Below are positions 5,015 to 10,622 of a stretch of 10,622 nt of DNA, piece after piece (within the stretch, counting starts at the first letter, position 1; every line of letters begins with the position of its first letter). The position numbers were made by a program, and so were the translations under genes. The notes beneath the pieces were generated by a model, which ran no database searches, had not been told where the DNA came from, and saw nothing but the letters and a program-made list of their open reading frames with translations. This DNA is from Paraprevotella sp. (GTDB lineage Bacteria > Bacteroidota > Bacteroidia > Bacteroidales > Bacteroidaceae), in the NCBI GenBank assembly GCA_017630975.1, contig JAGBUF010000277.1, positions 1-10,622 on the forward strand. The letters are read 5' to 3'.

Positions 5015-7498
5015 ATGATAAAGAAAATATGTATTGCCTTGATGGCATTTGTGTTCGTACAGGTGGTAGTGGCGCAGTCCATGTCCGATGATCAAGTCGT
5101 GAAATATGTCATGGAGCAGAAAGAGAAAGGATTGGACCAGCAGGCCATTGCTGAGCAATTGGTAAGAAGAGGAGTTACACCTCAGCAATTGCAACGCATC
5201 AAACGTAAGTATGAAGCTCAGCAGCAACAATTGGGTGCGCAAGATCTTGTCGGTGGTCAAGTGCAAGACCGTAGTCGTACTATAACAGTGGGTGTAGGTC
5301 AAGTCCAGGAGGATGATGTGAAGTCGGGCAATGAGCAGATGAACGACGCCTTAGGATTTATGGATATAGACTCATTGGCATATTACCAGGATCAATTGAT
5401 GGACACCAAACAGCAAGTCTTTGGTCGTAATATTTTCAATAATAAGATGCTGACTTTTGAACCGGCATTGAATGTACCCACACCTTCTGATTATCGTCTG
5501 GGTGCAGGCGATCAAGTGATCATTGATGTCTGGGGCGCATCGCAAACCACATTCAACGGGAATATTTCTCCTGATGGAACGGTGACATTGGAGGGAGTCG
5601 GCCCCGTCTCTTTGGCAGGAATGACTGTGGCTGAGGCCAATAAGAATTTGAAAAGACAATTGGGACAGTATTATGCTGATTCCGACATCAATCTGACAGT
5701 AGGACAAATCCGCAGCATCCAAGTACAGGTCATGGGCGAGGTGGTGACACCCGGAACTTATACGCTTAGTGCGCTTTCTTCTGCTTTCAATGCTTTGTAT
5801 GCAGCCGGAGGTATCAATGAAATTGGAACATTACGTGACATCAAAGTGTATCGCCGCGGAAAGATTATTTCGACGATTGACGTATATGATTATATCTTGA
5901 ATGGTAATATTGCCGGTGATGTTCGACTGGCGGATAATGACGTTATTGTTGTTGGGCCATACGATTGTTTGGTCAATATCGATGGTAAGGTAAAACGTCC
6001 GATGTATAACGAGATGAAAGAGTCTGAGAGTGTAGGACGTTTGTTGGACTATGCCGGAGGTTTCACCGGGGATGCATTCAGAGATAATGTCCGTTTGGTC
6101 AGAAAAAGTGGAAGAGAACATACCATTCATACAGTAGGAGAGTTTGAGATGAATGGTTTCCACCTCAAGGACGGTGATAGTCTGTATGTAGATGCAGTCA
6201 TACCTCGTTTCTCCAATAAGGCAGAGGTGCGAGGGGCTGTATTTCATCCCGGCATGTTCCAAATGGATGGCGATATCCAGACTGTTCGTCAGTTGATTAA
6301 GGCTGCAGACGGATTGCGTGAGGATGCATTTGTGACGCGTGCAGTGATGCACCGTCAAAAGGATGACCTGACATTTGAGATGCTGCCGGTAGATGTTAAA
6401 GGCATCATGGAAGGTACTGTGGCAGATGTACCTCTGCGTAAGAATGATGTGCTGTTCATTCCCAGTGTGACGGAAATGCGTGGTGAGCGCACCTTTGTCA
6501 TCAGCGGAGAGGTGAACTATCCGGGAAAGTATCATTATGCTGACAAGACATCCATTGAAGACCTGATTCTGCAAGCAGGTGGTTTGACCGATGCTGCATC
6601 ACATGCCAAGGTGGATGTGTATCGTAGAATTATCGACGTCAATGCAGTGACAGATAATGAAAAGATGGCAGAAACTTATACCTTCAATTTGCGTGATGGG
6701 TTTGTCATCGGTGAAAAGGAGGAGTTTTTCTTGCAACCTTATGATGAGGTGGTGGTAAGAAGAAGTCCGATGTATGAGGCACAACGTAAAGTGACAGTGG
6801 CTGGTGCGGTGAATTTTACAGGTGAATATGTGATGCTTCACACCGGTTATCGCTTGACTGATTTGTTGCGCGATGCAGGCGGATTGACTACGATGGCATA
6901 CGTTAAAGGTGCCCGTTTGCGCAGAAATTATACCGAAGAGGAATTGAACCAAAGAGCTATCCAACAGGAAGAGTCCCAAATTGAGTTGTATGAGAACAGT
7001 TTGAAGACCGGTTCTGATTTTGATATGGAACGTGCCAAAGCATTGATGGATATGAAACAGGATAAGGACAAGACTTATATTGTAGCCATCGATTTGGAAA
7101 AGGCGATGGCGAAACCGGGTAGCATTGCCGATGTACTGCTTCGCGAAGGGGATGTGTTGGACATACCGCAGTTCTCATCCATGATTAAAATCAGCGGAGA
7201 GGTGCAGAACCCCATTTCTGTTGGTTACGTAGAAGGTAAATCACTGAAATATTACATCAATAAGGCTGGAGGTTATTCTGACAATGCCAGAAAGAAAAAG
7301 ACCTATGCCATTTATATGAATGGCTCCACCAACGAGTTGGGACGTCGTGCCAAAAGGGGTATCCAACCCGGTTGTGAGATTGTGGTTCCGGCACGTCCGC
7401 AAAAGGAACGCATGAGTTCATCTGAAATTCTGACCATCGGAACATCCACTGCATCCATTGCCACCATGGTGGCGACATTGGTCACTTTGTTTAAATAA
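5015..7498 (+). CDS. Outer-membrane polysaccharide export protein with about six SLBB domains (Wza-like)
   Basis: The 827-residue product is predicted to form the periplasm/outer-membrane exit route for the polysaccharide. It has a signal peptide (about 1-20, MIKKICIALMAFVFVQVVVA followed by QS) with no lipobox cysteine. A Gln-rich helical stretch follows (about 25-75), then a Poly_export domain (about 155-235, YRLGAGDQVIIDVWG). Six SLBB-like repeats follow, each with a GEV..PG.Y-type opening and an AGG-type turn, near 236, 318, 402, 492, 592 and 722. Repeat 5 contains a long charged insert (about 635-690). A final hydrophobic segment (about 804-826) may cross the outer membrane. E. coli Wza is about 380 residues with two SLBB domains, so this is the long form common in Bacteroidetes. 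It lies between the initiating transferase and the Wzz-like gene. The role is well supported; pore stoichiometry and anchoring are inferred. Confidence 0.92.
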   Translation: MIKKICIALMAFVFVQVVVAQSMSDDQVVKYVMEQKEKGLDQQAIAEQLVRRGVTPQQLQRIKRKYEAQQQQLGAQDLVGGQVQDRSRTITVGVGQVQEDDVKSGNEQMNDALGFMDIDSLAYYQDQLMDTKQQVFGRNIFNNKMLTFEPALNVPTPSDYRLGAGDQVIIDVWGASQTTFNGNISPDGTVTLEGVGPVSLAGMTVAEANKNLKRQLGQYYADSDINLTVGQIRSIQVQVMGEVVTPGTYTLSALSSAFNALYAAGGINEIGTLRDIKVYRRGKIISTIDVYDYILNGNIAGDVRLADNDVIVVGPYDCLVNIDGKVKRPMYNEMKESESVGRLLDYAGGFTGDAFRDNVRLVRKSGREHTIHTVGEFEMNGFHLKDGDSLYVDAVIPRFSNKAEVRGAVFHPGMFQMDGDIQTVRQLIKAADGLREDAFVTRAVMHRQKDDLTFEMLPVDVKGIMEGTVADVPLRKNDVLFIPSVTEMRGERTFVISGEVNYPGKYHYADKTSIEDLILQAGGLTDAASHAKVDVYRRIIDVNAVTDNEKMAETYTFNLRDGFVIGEKEEFFLQPYDEVVVRRSPMYEAQRKVTVAGAVNFTGEYVMLHTGYRLTDLLRDAGGLTTMAYVKGARLRRNYTEEELNQRAIQQEESQIELYENSLKTGSDFDMERAKALMDMKQDKDKTYIVAIDLEKAMAKPGSIADVLLREGDVLDIPQFSSMIKISGEVQNPISVGYVEGKSLKYYINKAGGYSDNARKKKTYAIYMNGSTNELGRRAKRGIQPGCEIVVPARPQKERMSSSEILTIGTSTASIATMVATLVTLFK

Positions 7499-7512
7499 TG
7501 ATTTGAGAAGGT

Positions 7513-8589
7513 ATGGAAGAAAAGAAGTCAAAAGAAATAGATATCATTGCCTCTATTTTAACCGTATTGAAGGAGTGGAAATTACTCTTGAAGTTTTGTT
7601 TTGTGGGTGGTGTTATAGGTGTTGTTGTTGCGTTCAATACACAGAAAAAATATACAACTACAGTTTTGATGGCTCCTGAGGTGTCCAATGCCTCTGCCGG
7701 ATTAGGTAATTTAAGTTCAGTGGGTTCAATGTTGGGCTTGAAATTAGGGGCGAGTATGACATCAGATGCCATCTATCCTGAAATTTATCCGGACGTATTG
7801 GCTACAACGGATTTTGCAATAGGACTGTTTGGAGTAGAAGTATTGCCTACTGATTCTGTCAATACGCTACCTTATTATAAACACTTGATACAGAGTAATA
7901 AGATTCCGTTTTGGGGCTACCCTAAAGTCTGGTTGGCAAAGCTGATAGAAGCGATAAAGGGAGATAATAAAAAAGTATTGGGTTCGGCCATTGACCCCTT
8001 CCGTTTGTCCAAGAAGGAAACAGATATGATAGAATGGATGAAATCCAATATTACGGCAGTTGTAGATAAGAAGACCAGTGTTATCACCTTATCTGTAACG
8101 GATGCCGATGCACAGGTGTCAGCTTTAATGGCTGATACTGTTATGCAGAGATTACAAGATTATATTACGCTTTATCGTACACAAAAAGCTCGTCACGATC
8201 TTGCGTATATGGAAGAGTTATATCGACAGTCGCAGAAAGAATATATGGAGGCTCAACGTCGTTATGCTGAGGCTTCTGATGCCAATAGAAATATTATATT
8301 GCAGAAATTCAGTTCCAATGTTCAGAACCTTGAAAATGAGATGCAACTCCGTTTGACGGTATATACTGAGACTGCTCAGCAATTGCAGATAGCCAAGGAA
8401 AAGGTGCAGGAGCAGACCCCTGCCTTTACTGTTTTACAATCGGCAACCATACCCGTTCGTCCTTCCAGTACCCCTAAAATAGTCATTGCGTTTTTGTTTG
8501 CAGTATTAGGTGGATTAGCAGATGCCGCATGGGTGTTGTTCTTGCGTGACATCTATAAGAAAAGGAAAACAACTAAATCTGTTGCATGA
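7513..8589 (+). CDS. Wzz-like polysaccharide co-polymerase / chain-length determinant (no kinase domain)
   Basis: This 358-residue inner-membrane protein should control chain length and couple polymerisation to export. It has the classic layout: a short cytosolic N-terminus, TM1 (about 23-42), a large periplasmic domain, and TM2 (about 323-345) just after the proline-rich IPVRPSSTPK segment (313-322). A charged helical, probably coiled-coil stretch runs from about 215 to 300. The C-terminus ends 13 residues after TM2 in a basic tail (RDIYKKRKTTKSVA). There is therefore no fused BY-kinase domain and no tyrosine cluster like that of Wzc. A kinase partner, if any, must be encoded elsewhere. The gene begins 14 bases after the SLBB gene, and its TGA overlaps the next ATG (ATGA), implying translational coupling with the polymerase. 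Confidence 0.9.
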   Translation: MEEKKSKEIDIIASILTVLKEWKLLLKFCFVGGVIGVVVAFNTQKKYTTTVLMAPEVSNASAGLGNLSSVGSMLGLKLGASMTSDAIYPEIYPDVLATTDFAIGLFGVEVLPTDSVNTLPYYKHLIQSNKIPFWGYPKVWLAKLIEAIKGDNKKVLGSAIDPFRLSKKETDMIEWMKSNITAVVDKKTSVITLSVTDADAQVSALMADTVMQRLQDYITLYRTQKARHDLAYMEELYRQSQKEYMEAQRRYAEASDANRNIILQKFSSNVQNLENEMQLRLTVYTETAQQLQIAKEKVQEQTPAFTVLQSATIPVRPSSTPKIVIAFLFAVLGGLADAAWVLFLRDIYKKRKTTKSVA

Positions 8590-9746
8590 TTTATTCGATA
8601 CCATATGTGATTCTTATACTTATCTATGGTTTGCTCGCCGATTATTACAGAAGAGCTGACGAAGCGGATAGGTCAAGAATCAATATGGTTTGTATTGTCA
8701 TATTTATCTTGTTTTTTGGTTTCAGAGGGTTTGTTGGACAGGATTGGTCCAATTATTATCCAACCTTTGAAAGACTTTCTTCGGCAAATCTTGGTGATTT
8801 TTTCAATTCTTTTGATGATACATCTTTTGAGCCCGGATTTGTTTTTTTGATGTTGTCATGTAAAACGGTCTTTGATAACTATCATTTTATGGTGTTTGTT
8901 TGCACATTGATCAACGCCATCTTATTATTCCGTTTTATATTCAAGAATATTCATAATACGCCATTGGCGTTGATTGTATTCTTGTGTATGGGTGGTCTTA
9001 TTATGGACATCAATCTGTTAAGAAACTCTATCAGTATTTTAATATTTTTGAATACGATAGAGTATATCCAAAAAAGAAAACCTTTGCCTTTTTTCCTTTG
9101 GAATCTTTTAGGCTTGTCTTTCCATGTTTCTTCCATTTTGTATTTTCCGGTATATTTCTTTTTTCACAAGAAACCTCCCAAATGGCTTTTTGTCGGTATA
9201 TTGATTGTTAGTAACATTGTTTTCTTTTCTGGGATTAAATTTGTTACGCCCATTTTAGTAGCAGTGGCAGGACAATTGGGTGAATCCTATGAAGAATTGG
9301 TGGAGTTTTATACCGAAGGTAAGTATGCGGATATGCAGCTGACATTGTCTATCGGTTATATTGAACGATTGTTCACAGGAGTTCTTGTCTTGTGTTATTA
9401 TGATAAACTCATGGAACTCAGGAAGGATAATGTTATATATATCAATGCCTTTTTAATGTTCTATATTCTGTTCTTCCTTTTTGCAGAGTTTGCAGTGATA
9501 GGAGGGCGTTTGGCGAATTTGTTTACGTTCTGTTATTGGATATTATGGATTGATCTTCTCAAATGTATTGCCTTGCCCAACAACAGGAGATTATATGTGG
9601 GTTATTTGGTGGTATATTGTTTATTAAAAGTTTTTGGTACGGCAGTCGATGAGACTTTTTATTATGACAATTTGTTGACAGGAAGTAAATCCTATGAGGA
9701 ACGTATTTATATATATTCAAGGATTGTAGATAATGATGAGGAGTAA
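8586..9746 (+). CDS. EpsG/Wzy-like polysaccharide polymerase, multi-pass membrane protein
   Basis: The 386-residue product is strongly hydrophobic with about 9-11 predicted membrane segments and belongs to the EpsG family, thought to polymerise lipid-linked repeat units on the outer face of the inner membrane. Family landmarks are FRGFVGQDWSNYY (about 46-58), the following FEPGF (81-85), LRNSIS (145-150), SFHVSSILYFP (178-188) and GGRLANLF (about 306-313). The Arg and Asp in the first motif and the Arg residues in the later ones are the usual conserved polar positions. It overlaps the Wzz-like gene by 4 bases and is followed after 3 bases by the flippase gene, the usual company of a Wzy. The coding sequence is more T-rich than the housekeeping genes at the left, which is common for exchangeable polymerase genes. 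Family is fairly firm; the linkage made is unknown. Confidence 0.87.
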   Translation: MIYSIPYVILILIYGLLADYYRRADEADRSRINMVCIVIFILFFGFRGFVGQDWSNYYPTFERLSSANLGDFFNSFDDTSFEPGFVFLMLSCKTVFDNYHFMVFVCTLINAILLFRFIFKNIHNTPLALIVFLCMGGLIMDINLLRNSISILIFLNTIEYIQKRKPLPFFLWNLLGLSFHVSSILYFPVYFFFHKKPPKWLFVGILIVSNIVFFSGIKFVTPILVAVAGQLGESYEELVEFYTEGKYADMQLTLSIGYIERLFTGVLVLCYYDKLMELRKDNVIYINAFLMFYILFFLFAEFAVIGGRLANLFTFCYWILWIDLLKCIALPNNRRLYVGYLVVYCLLKVFGTAVDETFYYDNLLTGSKSYEERIYIYSRIVDNDEE

Positions 9747-9749
9747 TAT

Positions 9750-10622
9750 ATGGGAGCAGGTAATAGAAATAAATTAGTGGCAAAGAATACCTTGTTCTTG
9801 TACATACGAATGGCGCTGTTGATAGCAGTCAATCTATATATATCCCATGTCTTGTTGGACGTGATGGGGGTTGAGGATTTCGGCACCTATAATGTTGTCG
9901 GAGGACTTATCTTTATGTTTTCTTTCTTGAATACAGCCATGGCTGTTGGTTCGCAGAGGTATTTGTCCTATGAGATGGGAAAGAAAAGCACAAGGGTAAA
10001 TGAGGTTTTTAACGCCAGTGTCAATGTGCACTTTTTTATTTCAATTTGTGTCTTATTGTTGTCAGAAACAATAGGTTTGTGGTTTTTGAATACCTATATG
10101 AATATTCCGGAACATAGGATAGACGCTGCCAATTGGGTGTTTCATGCATCGGTCCTATCATTTGTATTTATGATCAATTCGGTGCCCTATACAGCTTTTA
10201 TCATGTCAAAGGAGAACATGAATGTATATGCCGGGATATCAAGTATAGAAATTATATTACGTTTGTGCGCCGCTTTGCTTGTCGGGTATGTATCGTTTGA
10301 TGCTTTGAAATTATATCCTGTCCTTTTAGTGGCGGTATCTGTTTTTATATTGGTGATTTATGTGGTGTATTGCAGGATGCACTATCAAGAAAGTCGTTAC
10401 AGACTCAACTGGAATCGGAATATGTTTATGGAGTTGCTGACCTATTCCAATTGGAATCTGTTTGGTGGAGCTGCGAGTGTTTGTAATAATTATGGAATCA
10501 ATATTTTGTTGAATATCGTTTTTAACGGTACTGCCATCAATGCAGCGCGCGGACTTGCCTATCAGGTGAATACCGCAGTCACACAGTTTACCGTTAATTT
10601 TCAGGCGGCTCTTAATCCACCA
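9750..10622 (+). CDS. Wzx-like polysaccharide flippase, N-terminal part (3' end outside window)
   Basis: The frame runs open from ATG at 9750 to the last base, giving 291 residues of what is usually a 450-510 residue protein. It begins MGAGNRNKLVAKNTLFLYIRMALLIAVNLYISHVLLDVMGVEDFGTYNVVGGLIFMFSFLNTAMA. This opening, with GVEDFGTYNVVGG between the first two membrane helices and SQRYLSYEMG after them, is typical of the MOP/MATE-fold oligosaccharide flippases in Bacteroidales capsule loci. At least seven hydrophobic segments can be counted. A second landmark is NWNLFGGAASVCNNYGINILLNIVFNGTAINAARG near the right edge. It should move undecaprenyl-linked repeat units to the periplasmic side for the EpsG-like polymerase encoded 3 bases upstream. 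Confidence 0.88.
   Translation, partial: MGAGNRNKLVAKNTLFLYIRMALLIAVNLYISHVLLDVMGVEDFGTYNVVGGLIFMFSFLNTAMAVGSQRYLSYEMGKKSTRVNEVFNASVNVHFFISICVLLLSETIGLWFLNTYMNIPEHRIDAANWVFHASVLSFVFMINSVPYTAFIMSKENMNVYAGISSIEIILRLCAALLVGYVSFDALKLYPVLLVAVSVFILVIYVVYCRMHYQESRYRLNWNRNMFMELLTYSNWNLFGGAASVCNNYGINILLNIVFNGTAINAARGLAYQVNTAVTQFTVNFQAALNPP

Noticed and set aside
5831..6574. 247-residue antisense frame opposite the SLBB gene
   Set aside because: It is a shadow of the sense codons: rich in His, Ile, Thr and Cys without family motifs, and wholly inside a strongly conserved coding gene.
9834..10031. 65-residue antisense frame in the flippase gene
   Set aside because: The plus-strand frame is open for 291 codons with clear flippase sequence, so this is a shadow.

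Overview
The window looks like a Bacteroidales chromosome, most like a Prevotella, Paraprevotella or Porphyromonas relative. The evidence is an adk-obg-pgeF cluster, a tmRNA whose tag reads GENNYALAA, a stand-alone AICAR formyltransferase, Bacteroidetes-type -7 boxes, weak or absent Shine-Dalgarno sequences, and an outer-membrane polysaccharide export protein of the long multi-SLBB type. No genus can be fixed without a database search.

Left part (1-2348, + strand): a tight housekeeping operon with the 3' end of adk, then obg, then pgeF, with gaps of only 3-6 bases. The obg reading frame is broken by one in-frame TAG at 520-522 (codon 62). Everything before and after it matches a normal Obg GTPase. 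The operon ends in a hairpin that includes the pgeF stop codon and can serve both strands.

Middle (2362-4182, - strand): transcription runs ssrA (tmRNA), then the AICAR formyltransferase gene, then a small basic hypothetical gene. The tmRNA 3' CCA lies only 17 bases before the start codon of the purine gene, so the two probably share a transcript.

Right part (4376-10622, + strand): the start of a surface polysaccharide (capsule or exopolysaccharide) operon of the Wzx/Wzy type. In order it encodes a minimal initiating sugar-phosphate transferase, an 827-residue SLBB export protein, a two-helix chain-length/co-polymerase protein without a kinase domain, an EpsG/Wzy-like polymerase, and the first 291 residues of a Wzx-like flippase. 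Junctions are 14, 6 or 3 bases, or an ATGA overlap, so the genes are almost certainly co-transcribed. The first gene would load the first sugar on undecaprenyl phosphate, the flippase would move the lipid-linked repeat across the inner membrane, the EpsG-like protein would polymerise it with the Wzz-like protein setting chain length, and the SLBB protein would form the exit route. Glycosyltransferases are expected beyond the right edge.

No mobile element, CRISPR array, tRNA or rRNA was seen. The most notable points are the nonsense codon in a normally essential GTPase gene and the ssrA-purine gene junction. I did not find convincing evidence for a wholly new system.
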